A DNA stretch of 64,000 nucleotides from NCBI GenBank assembly GCA_035771175.1, contig CM069599.1, positions 32,955,562 through 33,019,561 of the forward strand. The letters are read 5' to 3'. The stretch is from Paratinospora sagittata (Eukaryota > Streptophyta > Magnoliopsida > Ranunculales > Menispermaceae). How positions within the stretch are numbered: position 1 is the stretch's first letter; each line of letters starts with the position of its first letter. Of the stretch, positions 37,959 to 54,146 are shown piece by piece. A program made the position numbers and the translations under genes. The notes beneath the pieces are model-generated. The model was not told where the DNA came from. It made no database searches and saw only the letters and a list, made by a program, of their open reading frames with translations.

Positions 37959-37977
37959 AAGCGGGTCCATTGTGATC

Positions 37978-40610
37978 CTACCTCTCAGTCTGGGGACTAA
38001 ACTGGTTGACTTTATTGAAAATCGTTCACTCTGTAAAGGTAAATGCTATATGTCTAAATGAGGCACACAGACAAAGATACCACAGGTCAGTAAACAACTT
38101 GGCAGGTTCCAGCTCAGCACGTCCCCTCCATTTTATCATTATTGGATACTCTGAAAGATTCATAGGGTACAAGTTTTATGATCCCACAACTAAGTCAATT
38201 TTTTAGTCGAAAAATGCCCGGTTATTTGAGGATGTTGAGTTTGCGGGGGGACATACAGTTAAAAACTTTGTCTTTGAAGAGGAATGTTGCTATTCCCACA
38301 GGTTTTATTAGCATTGATCAGGATCCTATTCCTATTCCTGACCTTGTTCAAGACACAACAAATCATGACAATTTCATAGAACCTCCCATTCAAGAAATTA
38401 TTCCAGAAGAACAAACTCTAGCACCTCAAGAACTTGTGCCATTAAGGAGATTCCCTAGAGAGAGGAGAAGTGCAGTGCCAGACGACTACATTGTATATCT
38501 CCAAGAACATGAGGTAGATATTGGAGTGATGGAAGATGATCCGATCAACTTTCGTCAGGCCATGCAAAGTTCTAACTCTCATAAGTGGATTGATGCCATG
38601 AATGAAGAGATTAAGTCCATAAAGGACAATGACATATGAAATCTTGTCCCATTACCAGAAGGTGTGAAACTCGTTGGTTGCAAATGGATATTTAAAACCA
38701 AGAAGGATTCAAAAGGTGATGTGGAGAGGTATAAAGCTTGTCTTGTCGCAAAGGGCTTTACACAGAAACAAGGCATCGACTATAAAGAGACTTTCTCTCT
38801 GATTTCTTCGAAAGACTCGTTTAGAATTATAATGGCATTGGTGGCGCATTTCAATCTCGAGTTACATCAGATGGATGTGAAGACAACGTTTTTCAATGGT
38901 AACGTTGATGAGATGATCTATATAGTGCAGCCAGAAAACTTTGTGTCGGGCAACCCAAAGAATATGGTTTGCAAACTTAAAAATCCATCTATGGACTCAA
39001 ACAAACATCTCGACAATGGTTTTTCAAGATTCATCAAGTGATCATCTCGTTCGGTTTTAAGATGAATTTGGTCGATGATTGTATATACCATAAGTTATGT
39101 GAGAGTAAACACATTTTTCTGATTTTATATGTTGATGACATCTTACTTGCCAGCAACGATATAGACTTATTGCACGCAACCAAGAGATTTCTAACTAAGA
39201 ATTTTGTGATGAAAGATCTTGGTGACGCCTCTTTTGTATTAGGCATTCAGATACACTGGGATCACTCTCGGGGTACTCTTGGATTATCACAAAAGAGTTA
39301 TATCGAAAAGGTTCTCGAGCGATATGACATGCAAAATTGTAAACCAGGTGATACCCTTGTGGCTAAGGGAGACAAGCTCAGTCTCAATTAGTGCCCCAAG
39401 AATGATTTTGAGGAAAAGGAAATGCAGAAGATTCCCTGTGCCTCAATAGTAGGAAGTCTAATGTATGCTCAGGTTTGTACGCGTCCAGATATTGGGTACA
39501 TTACTGAGATGTTGGGCATATATTTAAGCAATCCAGGAATAGACCATTGGAAAGCAGCTAAACGGGTCTTGCAGTACTTACAGAGAACAAAAGACTACAT
39601 GCTCACGTATTGGAGGTTGGATCAGCTTGAGATCGTTGGGTATACTGACTCTGATTTTGCGAGATGCCAAGATAGTATGAAATCTACGTCTATTGATGAT
39701 ATTCCCAAAGTGTTTTATGAGCACACTGCTCGTATGAGTGTGATGTCTATTGATGATATTCAGTTTTAGTGAGAGTTTATACTTTTATATGTGTTTATGA
39801 TATAAACATTTTTTAATTATTTTAGTTTATGGATATTTTGAGGTTATTTTCTTCAGAAATAAAGTTTTGGTTTATTTACACTATGATTTTTATATGATTT
39901 GATCTCACTAAGGTTTAAAGGTTGACTAGTTGGAAATAGATATGTTAAGATCACATTATATGAAATTTTCATGCTACACATTCACATCATTATCCATGTC
40001 ATTCAGTTGTATCGGCCTACGTGACCATTGTTGGGTTGAGTTACGACAATTATAATGAAGACTGCTTTGATCCTATGTTGGTATAATTGATGGACCGGAT
40101 TGTTATAGATACATTTTGGTAATGACAGCAAAGTTGAGCTCCTTCGATTATTTTTGTAAAGCATAATTATAAAGCTACACGTATAGTCCAAGTGAGAGAT
40201 TGTTTGATCATTAATCCAACATTGGTCTTATACATGAATAATTATGTATTGCGGACTGTCAAATAAAATTAAGTCTAATTAAAAGTGATATACTAAGTTT
40301 TAGATAATTTGGGCTTCAATATATCTGATAGGATGTTGGCATTTAGTGTGTAGAGACTTAAATGATACTTTTTATTTTTATGATGGGCTAAAATAAAGAT
40401 ATCAATAGATAATAGAGAAATTATCTATAAAAGATGGTTATGGTCCCCAGATCACATGTATTATTTTTATTTTATTTCTGACATCCCATCATCAAATATA
40501 GAGCACAGAGTAAAGCTAAAGGATTCTCTTGGGGAAACGTGTTGATCTGGAAGATAAACTGCATGGCTTTAAAAGAATTCGGTAATTATGGATTCAAATA
40601 CGCTTCTACT
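37978..40610 (+). mobile_element. Broken Ty1/copia element, copy 1
   Basis: Pieces of a Copia polyprotein run in order. First is GYKFYDPTTKSIF (end of the integrase region). Next is the linker with NFRQAMQSSNSHKWIDAMNEE. Then comes reverse transcriptase: WIFKTKKDSKGDVERYKACLVAKGF, QMDVKTTFFNG, LYVDDILLA with the catalytic Asp pair, and GSLMYAQVCTRPDI. RNase H starts at YTDSDFA but is deleted after MKST, where the text jumps to the C-terminus. Frameshifts and stops (for example after KDNDI and near 39040) inactivate it. A PPT-like AAGTGAGAGATTG at 40190-40203 precedes a 3' LTR remnant. Gag, protease and most of integrase are absent. Confidence 0.88.
40203..40610 (+). repeat. 3' LTR remnant of Copia copy 1
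   Basis: Matches 53411-53790 behind Copia copy 2 across about 380 bp, including GGTTATGGTCCCCAGATCACATG and GATTCTCTTG. The outer end is uncertain. Confidence 0.65.
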
Positions 40611-40676
40611 TTTAATTCATTGATTCTTGATGATTTAATTTAAATGTTCGTATTTTTTGGTTGATGGTTTTCACCA

Positions 40677-41027
40677 AAGAAAAATTTCTAACAAGTGGTG
40701 GTAAAGATGGAGTGACTCTGGTTTGGGACTTGGCGGAGCGTAAGAAGCTGAACTCGCTTGATGCCAGAGATGCTATCATTCATGTTGTGTTTCAGTCCCA
40801 TGAAGTATTGGCTTTGCACGGTGACGCAGGATAGTGTGAAGATTTGGGATCTGGAGAGCAAGAGCGTTGTTCAGGAGTTAAAACCCGAGACGGAGACACC
40901 TACTACTACTACTACGAGCAACAACCAGAACTAGATGTTGTACTGCACAAGCTTGAGCTAGAGAGGCAGCTCTTTGTTTACTGGATACACTGATGGAGCA
41001 AACCGAGTACGGGGATTTCAGTAGGAG
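40677..41027 (+). pseudogene. RACK1 (WD40 scaffold) C-terminal pseudogene
   Basis: One frame gives TSGGKDGVTLVWDLAERKKL and [15 protein letters not shown]. After a frameshift comes [19 protein letters not shown] and SVVQELKPE, then a stop. In a further frame, FTGYTDGANRVRGFQ ends where RACK1 normally ends. RACK1 is a seven-blade WD40 ribosomal and signalling scaffold; only the last two blades are here. Two frame breaks and an early stop make it non-functional. It lies directly behind a Copia LTR remnant. Confidence 0.8.
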
Positions 41028-41940
41028 TAGGACGGACGCTATTACAATTTCTTACTTTGCTTTCTCTTTTAGTTTTTACAGTTTTACATTGTACTGGTAC
41101 AGGCCTTATGGCCTCCTATTTTATTTTTGTTTGATTATTTAGTTTTATATTTTTTATTCATAATTAAAAAATATTAATTTAATTCAAATAATTTTGATTA
41201 TAGGGACGTTAGAATTATAAATAATCTAAATTATATTCATAATAAAGTCAATATGTATGTATGAGAGCTCTAGAGCCAACTGAGCCTTGTTGCCCCTGCC
41301 AAGTTATGAATATTTCTGTCAATTTTCAAACCAAGGCCCATAACCACCTTCATCACATTTTGATTATAATGAATAACGCTCGTCTTCTGGCTTTTAGGAA
41401 ATTGGACCTCAATGTCTTCCTTTAATACAAATTTTACAAAAATATTTTTCTAAGAAGCATTTTCCAAAAACATTTTTTAGAATAGCTGATATGGCTTGGC
41501 TTATTAAAAAAATCACAGAACTATATATATTGTTGGAGATTGGTCTAAAAGCAGAAGTTCTTAAACATTTTTAAAAACTGCTTTTATTTTAAAAATAGTT
41601 TGCAAAAACCATCAACCAAAAATAACATAAGTTTTTAAAAACCGCTTTTATTTTAAAAATAGTTCTAATAAGTACTCCATTAATACGATAGAGCCAAAAG
41701 ATAAATCATAGAATTTTTTTTTTTTATAACATAAGTTTCTTATGAAAAGACATTGTAATTATCTTGATATGTTAATTTAATAGTCTTGAATTAAATAAAA
41801 ATTATACAACTTTTTGGTCAACTCGACTATCTTTTAGTCTTTAATTGAATAGTCTTAATCAAGATAAGTTAGGGCCACATTAGTGAGTTTGGAAGGAAAA
41901 GTGTGCATATCAAATCGGTATGCTTAAACTACACGTTTGC
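41028..41940. other. AT-rich intergenic DNA
   Basis: The T-rich text after 41040 may be the old RACK1 3' UTR. No gene was seen. The word AAAACTGCTTTTATTTTAAA is repeated in tandem near 41573 and 41640. Confidence 0.4.
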
Positions 41941-41950
41941 ACAAAAAATA

Positions 41951-43140
41951 GGGCTTTTGACATAATTATTTTTTAAAAATAAAATAATTTCACAAATGTC
42001 ATTCACACCCAAATAATGACTCTTTTACCTTATTTTACTGTTTATAGCACAGTCAGTGTGCTAAACAAGCGCCACGTGAATGCGGAGGTGACATTTTTTA
42101 CAAAAAAGACGTCTTTTGAAAAGACACGTTCCCTTCAAATTTTTTTTAAGAGTGAAAGAAAGTCGTTTTTTTAAAAGACGTATTTCCTTCAAATTTTTTT
42201 TTTAAGTGAAGAGAATGCGTCTTTTAAAAAGACGATTTCCTTTAATTTATATACAAACTGGTGGTGTAAACCACTACAACAGCTCAAAACCAACAAAAAA
42301 AGCAAAAAAGAGCTTGTAATTTCACTGAAAAATGAATAAAATAAAATAAAATCAATAACTTAAACTTGTCATCAAGTTCAATCCAAATACAACAGAAAGC
42401 ATGTTTCACTCTATATAGAAAAGAAAAACACAAAAAAACAGAACAAAATTAAGTAGAAATGATACTAGTAGCATAGCAGCTGTATATCCATGCAGTGTAT
42501 AAGTAACCTGTAATCCGGCGACAGCCAATCAGTCACTTCCAGCACATCTAGATAACCTCATAATAATTCTTCCAATCCAAGCAAGAAATCGCTATTAACA
42601 GATAGAGAGAGGAGGATGTGGGAACGTGGTTTAGAGGAGAGAGAGGAGGATGTGGGCATGAGGGGGGAGAAGAAACACCATCAGTATTTTGAATAACAAC
42701 TAAAGAGCGTACCTTAGCAGGAAGAAGAGAATGATCGGGGTTTTCCTCCTGCGCCTCGACCTCATCCTCGTCCGCCCAACAAGAAAATCTTCTTCCCTTG
42801 GAACAAATCGCACCTGAGGATATAAGATGGTCGTCGTCGATACGATCCTCACCCAACAGTATAGTGAAAACACACCTTATCGTAAAAAAAAAAAACCCAA
42901 TTTGCATATAAATTGAAAGACGCACGGGAGCATAATATTTAAGGAAAGACTTATTTTTAAAAAATGCATTTCTTTAAAAATAAATAAATTTTGTGTATAT
43001 TTATTTGGCGCGCTTATGACACTTATTTGGTGCGCTGACTGTGCTATAAACAGTAAAATAAGACAAATAAGTCATTATTTGTGTATGAATGACATTTGTA
43101 AAATTATTTTATTTTTAAAGGGTAATCATGTCAAAAGCCC
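41951..43140. mobile_element. TIR transposon (MULE-like) carrying exon-like DNA
   Basis: Terminal inverted repeats of about 125 bp start GGGCTTTTGACATAATTA (41951) and end CATGTCAAAAGCCC (43140); both arms include CTGTTTATAGCACAGTCAG. The flanks ACAAAAAATA and ACAAAAATGC form an imperfect 8-9 bp target duplication, as in Mutator-like elements. Inside are three tandem units of about 60 bp with AAAAGACG (42105-42245) and a GC-richer, gene-like middle. No transposase was found, so the element is non-autonomous. Confidence 0.7.
42713..42813 (-). pseudogene. Exon-like captured fragment inside the TIR element
   Basis: On the minus strand a 101-bp piece is bounded by a CTCAG acceptor and a CTAAG/GTACGC donor. 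It encodes CSKGRRFSCWADEDEVEAQE, followed by ENPDHSLLPAK. The surrounding frame stays open from 42925 to 42548. Codon use is gene-like, but I do not recognise the family. Capture of a host gene piece is an inference. Confidence 0.4.
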
Positions 43141-43530
43141 ACAAAAATGCCACCAATGTTTGAATAAAAGTTCAGCTGACCAGGGAATTTCCTGTGATGT
43201 GGCACACAATGGAGACATGGAGTATTATGGTAAACAAACCCCAGGACTACACAACACAGACTCTAAGGAAGCTTGCAAGCAAAATTCCAGAGGGGGGGCC
43301 TTGAAACTGAGTTATTTTCCAACCTTAATGAGCAAGAATCTGAAGAAAAAGATCTTCACGAAACAAGATTGGAAAATTGACAAAAGATCCATGCGTTTGA
43401 TATGAGACTTGTCAACTTTCCAAGTCTTCAACCTTATCAACTTTTAATGTATATAACATCTGCTGAATGCCCAGATGCTCCAAGTGCTTGGAAACTCAAA
43501 AAAAAAAGAAGAAAAAAAGTTTTGGGAAAG
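43141..43530. other. SCPL upstream region
   Basis: Contains the likely promoter and leader of the SCPL gene. An open frame here (43016-43405) starts inside the TIR arm and resembles no protein, so I treat it as chance. Confidence 0.45.
43450..43456 (+). promoter_or_regulatory. Candidate TATA box of the SCPL gene
   Basis: TATATAA, 75 bp before the start codon. Confidence 0.45.
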
Positions 43531-47267
<3,737 letters not shown>

Positions 47268-48689
47268 GGGTTGTTCAGTGATGATTGAAATAATTACTAA
47301 GTATATATATAGGCATCATTCAGTTGATCTTGATGATCAATTATATATATGAATAAGAATGAAGCTAGCTTGATTTCTTGAAATGTATTCTCTCATATTT
47401 ACAGACTAATATTGAAATGATTAATATGAAACATCAATCTACCGATACACGCCTAGTTTGTCAAGATTTGAAGGATATATACAACAGAGTTCGCACATCA
47501 GTTTAAAACTGCTATTGATTATTTTTAACAGCATTTTAGAACCGCTGTTAAAAAGCCTCGTGTTTTGGTGACTTTTTATGAAAAATTTAAAAGAAAACAA
47601 TCTAATCATTGTTGCCTATATATGTGTGTGTGTGTGTGTGTTGGCCCAATATTATTGTCCAAGAGGGGGTGAATTGGACGTGGTGAATTATCATGTTACC
47701 TTTCGGTTAAATAATCAAACAATATATGTGGTAACAAGCAAAGCAATAAAGTGCAAGAAAAATAAACAAGATGGACACAAAGACTTAGAGTGGTTTGGCC
47801 TCCCTTGAGCTTATTCCACTACTTGACCACCCACGATCAAGATTTTTCAAAACATACTAAATTTTCTAACTTACGAGCGTGGATAGAAGCCGTACAAACT
47901 AATCAACTTAACGGGTGTGGCTAGAAGTTGTACACTAATCAATTTACAGGCGTGGTTAGAAGTCATACAAAGAGAAGTATAATCCCGGTTGACTAACAAG
48001 TCAATAATACATCAAGGTTACAAATGATATAGAGAGATGTTTTAAAAATACTGTCAAGTTTTTAGCATACAACCTTGAAATAAACAATCTCTACTATTCC
48101 AAGCATAATATATTAAGTGAAGTGTAATGTTGAAATAGTTGTTCACAAATACTTGCAATCGATTCAAAATAATGATAAGACAAGTTCAAGAATTGAATAT
48201 GCACATGTATATTCAAATATTGATTTTAAAGATGATATATAAGGCACAAGAATCAATATGCACAAATGATCAAAATATCGATTCAAATAAATTAGAATGA
48301 GCACAAGAATTAGACACAAGCACATGAAACCATAATCAAAATGATAATAAATCAAAGCACAAGTATGGTTTCGATGTTTAAAAACATTTGCACATGTAAT
48401 CGAATCAAGATGATAGCAATATAGCACAAAGATCGATTACCTCAAACAATATCACAAGAATCTCAAGGAAAGAGTTTACCCAACAATGGTTAAGGTTAAA
48501 GCTCGGAGATTCTTTTAATGTGATAGAGATGAGAAAATGCTTCAACTATGATGATCAAGATCAAAAATGTGTAGTGAAGACTCTTGAAGAACACTTGATC
48601 AACTTCTAACAACTTTCTTAAAGATGTTCAAAGATAGTGAAATAGGTTTAAAGAAATCTTTGAAAGAAAGGATTCAAGAACACTTGAAT
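47268..48689. other. SCPL 3' flank and unclassified repeat
   Basis: The text GTCCAAGAGGGGGTGAATTG near 47655 and three GGCGTGGTTAGAAGTCGTAC-like repeats (47875-47975) resemble non-coding parts of plant LTR elements. A GT run lies at 47622-47641. No gene was recognised. Confidence 0.4.
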
Positions 48690-50696
48690 GATGAACTCTT
48701 GGATACTTTGAAAGATCTACGGGGTACAAGTTTTATGATCCCACAACAAAGTCAATTTTTGAGTCGGGAAATGCCCGGTTCTTTGAGGATGTCGAGTTTG
48801 TGGGGGGAGATACAGTTAAAGACTTTGTCTTTGAGGAGGAATATGTTGATATTCCTACAGGTGCTATTGGCATTGATCAGGATTATATTCTTGACCTTGT
48901 TCAAGACACAACAAATCATGACAATGTCACAGAGCCTCCCATTCAAGAAATTGTTCTAGAAGAACAAACTTTGGCACCTCAAGAACCTATGCCATTAAGG
49001 AGATCCACTAGAGAGAGGAGAAGTGCAGTGCCAAATGACTACATTGTATATCTCAATGAACATGAGGTAGATATTAGAGTGATGGAAGATGATCCGATCA
49101 ACTTCCGTCAAGCCATGCAAAGTTCTAACTCTCATAAGTGGATTGATGCCATGAATGAAGAGATTAAGTCCATAAAGGACAATGACGTGTGAGATCTTGT
49201 CCCATTGCCAGAAGGTGTGAAACTCATTTGTTGCAAATGAATATTTAAGACCAAGAGGGATTCAAAAGGTGATGTGGAGAGGTACAAAGCTCGTCTTGTC
49301 GCAAAGGGCTTTACACATAAAGAAGGCATCGACTATAAAGAAACTTTCTCTCTGGTTTCTTCGAAAGACTCTTTAAGAATTATAATGGCATTGGTGGCGT
49401 ATTTCAATCTTGAGTTATATTAGATGGATGTGAAGACAACGTTTTTCAATGGTAACATTAATGAGATGATTTATATGGTGCAGCCAGAAAACTTTGTGTC
49501 GAAAGACCCAAAGAATATGATTTGCAAACTTAAAAAAATTCATCTATGGACTTAAACAAGCATCTCGACAATGGTATTTCAAGTTTCATCAAGTGATCAT
49601 CTTGTTCGGTTTTGAGATGAATTTGATCGATGATTGTATATACCATAAGTTCTGTGGGAGCAAACATATTTTTCTGGTTTTATATGTTAATGGCATCTTA
49701 CTTACCAGCATCGATATTGGCTTATTGCACGAAACTAAGAGATTTCTATCTAAGAATTTTGAGATGAAAGATCTTGGTAACGCTTCTTTTGTATTAGCAT
49801 TCAGATACACCGGGATCGCTCTCGGGGTATTCTTGGATTATCACAAAAGAGTTATATTGAAATGGTTCTCAAACGATATGGCATGCAGGATTGCAAACCA
49901 GGTGATACCCCTGTGGCTAAGGGAGACAAGTTCAGTCTCAATCAATGCCCTAAGAATGATTTTGAGGAAAAAGAAATGCAGAAGATTCCATATGCCTCAG
50001 TAGTAGGGAGTCTAATGTATGCTCAGGTTTGTACGCGTGCGGATATTGGGTACATTACTAGGATGTTGGGCAGATATTTAAGCAATCCAGGAATATACCA
50101 TTGAAAAGCAACCAAACAGGTCTTGCGGTACTTACAGAGAACAAAAGACTACATGCTCATGTATCGGAGGTTGGATCAGTTTGAGATCGTTAGGTATACT
50201 GACTCTGATTTTGTGGGATCCCAAGATAGTATGAAATCTACGTCTGGTTATATCTATCTGCTAGCTGGATGTGTTGTCTCCTGGAAGAGTGTTAAACAAT
50301 CACTTATAGCCTCTTCTACCATGGCAGCAAAGTTCATAGCATGTTATGAGGCATCAAATCACGGAACATGACTGCAGAATTTTGTCATGGGGCTGTGCAT
50401 AGTGGACGGTGTTGAAAGACCACTCAAGTTATTTTGCGACAATAAGTCAGCAATTTTGTATTCCAACAACAACAGGAGTTCGACGAAGTCAAAACATATA
50501 GGCATCAAGTTTCTGGTTGTTAAATAAAGAGTGCAGAGTGGACAGTTGTCTATAGAACACATCGGAACAAACTCTATGGTTGTAGATCCGCTTACTAAGG
50601 AATTGCCACCCAATGAGTTTCATGAGCACATTGCTCGTATGAGTGTCATGTCTAGTAATGATATTCAGTTTTAGTGAGAGTTTTTACTTTTATATG

Positions 50697-53003
50697 TGTC
50701 GCGACCCGTCTCCGGGTGACATCACGACCAACACAGTACCCCAGATAATGCCACAATACGACAAAACTTAAGGCACTGATAAACCTTTACGCGAAAAGTA
50801 CCTAATAAACTCAATACACAACCTATATATGATCAAGATAATTGAACCAAAATAAATACTACGTCATCATCCAAATATATGATGACATCTATCCATAATT
50901 ATCATAAGGTTCAAAATCTTCAACATAATATGGAACTCAAATAATAGTCCATCATTCAAAAGTTTATCATATGCAGTCCAAACAAAACCATAACTATCTA
51001 TGTTTTATATACATAAGTACATGTGATAGTTATATACAATATCAAAAGAACAAAACAACTGAAACTAGACCCGAGTATCCCCAAAAATATACAAACAACA
51101 CATACGTTCAAAAGAATAAAAGGAAGACCACTCAGACTTTAAGCCTTGCTTTTTCCTTTTTAATTTGAACCTTAAAAAAGTAGGAAAAAAATGAGGTGAG
51201 CTTAACTAGCTCAATGAGTATTTTTCACAGTAATCTCCACTTTTGCATTTATATAAAACATGTATGTTATTGGAAAATCACATTTATAAACCAAATGCAT
51301 CAAAGAAATCATAATATACATGGTTCGAAACTAAACATATGATTTATGCATCATTTTCATAAAAATCAAATATACAGACACCTCACAAAGAGGACATGTC
51401 AAGATAACACGTGCCTTTACTTTCCCCATTGGCCTACGAGTTCAGACCGACGCATTATCCATCACTAATCCACATACCCTTACATTCTTCAGTAATTCAG
51501 AAAGTCCTTTCTACGAAATACCAACCCAAGTATTCTGGCGGCACATTTCCCCGAAGAACAAGTAAGTAGAAACACAAACAATGTCAAGATATTTAATCTA
51601 AAATACCCAAGGCAATACCAATGCATAAATTTCATGCTCATGTTCTTAAAACACAATGCACATACATATAATAAGATGCATATCATTCAACAATGCAATT
51701 TCATATAAATACAATGCTATAATGGAGAAATAAGGTGAGAAATACTCACAAACAGTCCAACAGCCAATTAAACAAGTCAAATATATCTCAATTGGCCAAT
51801 CAACTCACATAAACCTGAAATTAATCATATATATACCAAATGATCAAATTCAAGTAAATTATGCCTAAATACATAATTACTAACTCAAATCACATCTAAT
51901 CCACACCAATTCGGATTAGAAACACCTAATTCAATTGACCAATTTCAATCCAATTTGCCTCAAAAGTCCCAAATTTGATAAATCTCTACATGGTCAATTT
52001 GAACTAAACACCATGCTACCCCATGGAATTCATCCAATTGGCTCCATACATTAATAAAGTATGTCATAAACATCAACATAGTTCACATGCACATCCTTTA
52101 TACACCTAAATCATAATAAATTCCATTAAAGTCTACATACATGCTAAGTTCCAATTATACAAGCTAAACTCATCAATAAAATGGAAACTCACCATTAAAG
52201 TATGTCTAAACACTCCAATTAATGGAATCTAAGCTCAAAATTGGTAGGTTAGGGTTTGAAATTCCGAAACCTAACTTAACCCCAAATTTCAACTCTTGCA
52301 TGTGATCAAAACACTAAACCAAAGCTGGAAATCAACCCAATAAGTATAACTAGAAGGAAAATGGGGAAAAATATTACCTTGGGAGCAAAAATCCACCAAC
52401 CCTAACTCCCAATCACCCAAAATCCCCAATTTTTTCCTTCTCTTTGGTTTCTCCTCTCTTCCTCTAATTGCAAATGATGCAAATGAGGAAGAAAAATAAG
52501 AAATTAGCTTATATACCATCATTGGGCCTACTAGCAAAATTTTTAAAAAATAACTGCCCAAACGTGAGCAGCGCAGTTCTCTACCGAATGAGCGCACTTC
52601 TCAGCCCAAAACTGAGAAAAATAAGTCTCGGCCAGTTATAGAAGAGTGTGCTTCTCCTTAACCCTTAAGGAGCGCACTTCTCTCATTCCTAGAAAAATCC
52701 ATATTTTTGTTTCACGCAAGGAGCACGCTTCTCCAAAGACTAAAAAACTTCAACTCTCGGTTTTACGCAAGGAGCGCGCTTCTCCCTTTAAGGAGCGCAC
52801 TTTTGCTGCCCAAAATCTGAAAATTTACATGTCTAAGTGTATTTCCACTTACACATTCACACTAGCAACATAGTAAACATAAGAATATGCATAAATACTT
52901 TGTATACACACAAAATACGAGTATTGTACACATCAAATACATACACAAGCACCTAGAGTCGGGCATTGTACGTCATCATGACATTATATGTGAAAGTGGG
53001 TCG
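50697..53003 (-). mobile_element. 2.3-kb LTR-like insertion (third chromovirus-like family)
   Basis: It begins TGTCGCGACCCGTCTCCGGG, then GTGACATCACGACCAACACAG, matching in layout the ends of the LTRs at 27646 and 30373. A GGTGAGCTTAACTAGCTCAATGAG block near 51193 is also shared in layout. No PBS, PPT or coding region is seen, so a solo LTR is likely. The right end (GTGGGTCG) lacks the expected TGTTACA and no clear 5-bp target duplication is visible. Confidence 0.65.
52565..52805. repeat. Dispersed GAGCGCACTTCTC motif cluster
   Basis: About seven variants of GGAGCGCRCTTCTC lie within 240 bp inside the LTR-like insertion. Spacing is irregular, so it is not a simple tandem repeat. Confidence 0.75.
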
Positions 53004-53410
53004 TGTTTATGATATAGACATTTTTCAGTTATTTCAATTTATGGATATTTTGAGGTTATATTCAACAGAAATAAAGTTTTTGTTTATTTACACTCTGATT
53101 TTAGTATGGTTTGATCTCACTAAAGTTTAAGGGTGGACTAGTTGGAAATAGGCATGTTATGATCACATTACATTAAATTTTCATGCTACACATCCACATC
53201 ATGATCCATGTCATTCAATTGTATCGGCATACATGACCGTTGTTGGGTTGAGTTACGACAACTGTAATAAAGACCGCTTTAATCCTATGTTGGTATGATT
53301 GATGGACCGGATTGGTTATAGATACATTTTGGTAATGACAACAAAGTTGAGCTCTTTTGGTTATTTTTGCAAGGCATGATTATAAGGCTACACATATAAC
53401 CCAAGTGGGA

Positions 53411-53800
53411 GATTGTTGGATCATTAATCCAACGTTAGGCTTACATGTGAATAATTGCATATTGTGGACTGTCAAATAAGGTTAAGCCTAATTAAAAGTG
53501 ATCTACTAAGTTTTGAATAATTTGGGCTTTACTGTATTTGAGAGGATGTGGATCTTTAATGTGTAGAGACTTAAATAATACTTTTTATTTTTATGATGGG
53601 CTAAAATAGAGATATCAATAGATAACAGGGAAATTATCTATAAAAATGTGGTTATGGTCCCCAGATCACATGCATCATTAGTATTTTATTTCTGACGTCC
53701 CATCATCAGATATAGAGCATAGAGAAATTAAAGGATTCTCTTGAGGAAACGTGTTGATCTGGAAAACAAACTACACGACTCTAAAGAAAAATGATCATTA
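53411..53800 (+). repeat. 3' LTR remnant of Copia copy 2
   Basis: Similar to 40203-40610 over its length. It begins TTGGATCATTAATCCAACG after the PPT. Confidence 0.65.
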
Positions 53801-53804
53801 TGGG

Positions 53805-53945
53805 TGTTAAAGCCTCCTGTAATCGCAAAATTCTCCATTCCACTCTTGCTAAGATCATGTCATTATTTCTAGCTAATGCTTCAGGAGTTTCCTTTCGCAG
53901 GCCTTAGTGGCTAATATTTCTGTAAATTTCCTTCTTATTCTACAT
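53805..53945. repeat. Repeat fragment also present at 31985-32150
   Basis: Shares about 140 bp with the other site, in the same orientation. It abuts the Copia LTR remnant. Family unknown. Confidence 0.6.
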
Positions 53946-54146
53946 GGTGTAAACTAACCCCTTGCCATTGTACTTGATTAATATTATTTGGCAACTTAAG
54001 GTTAAAATTACTTTTTGATGAAATTTGGTGGAAAATCACCAAAGTTTTGCTAGAGTTTGAAATGCCATTTAATACCTTGTTTACTAGTGAACAAGAGAGA
54101 GAGAGAGAGATGGTATAATTACCAAGCTATTATTATTAGATGAAAG

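Larger units (their letters stand above)
48690..53800 (+). mobile_element. Broken Ty1/copia element, copy 2, split by an insertion
   Basis: Same family and same left limit as copy 1, starting at the GYKFYDPTTKS block (48700-48760). It keeps the linker (FVFEEEYVDIPTGAIGIDQD, NFRQAMQSSNSHKWIDAMNEE). RT pieces follow: RYKARLVAKGF, and LYVNGIL, where the catalytic YVDD has lost both Asp. The RNase H region absent from copy 1 is present (YTDSDFVGSQDSMKSTSGYI, CDNKSAILYSNNN, SIEHIGTNSMVVDPLTKELP). Stops and frameshifts are frequent. At 50697-53003 another LTR-like sequence interrupts it; the Copia text resumes with TGTTTATGATATAGACA. The PPT AAGTGGGAGATTG (53402-53414) and a 3' LTR remnant follow. 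Confidence 0.88.

Noticed and set aside
36656..40610. One single LTR retrotransposon from 36.66 to 40.6 kb
   Set aside because: The LTR at 36656 and the LTR remnant at 40203 do not match, so two elements are present.
43016..43405. 129-codon plus-strand ORF
   Set aside because: It starts inside the TIR of a transposon, has no family resemblance, and stops before the SCPL start.
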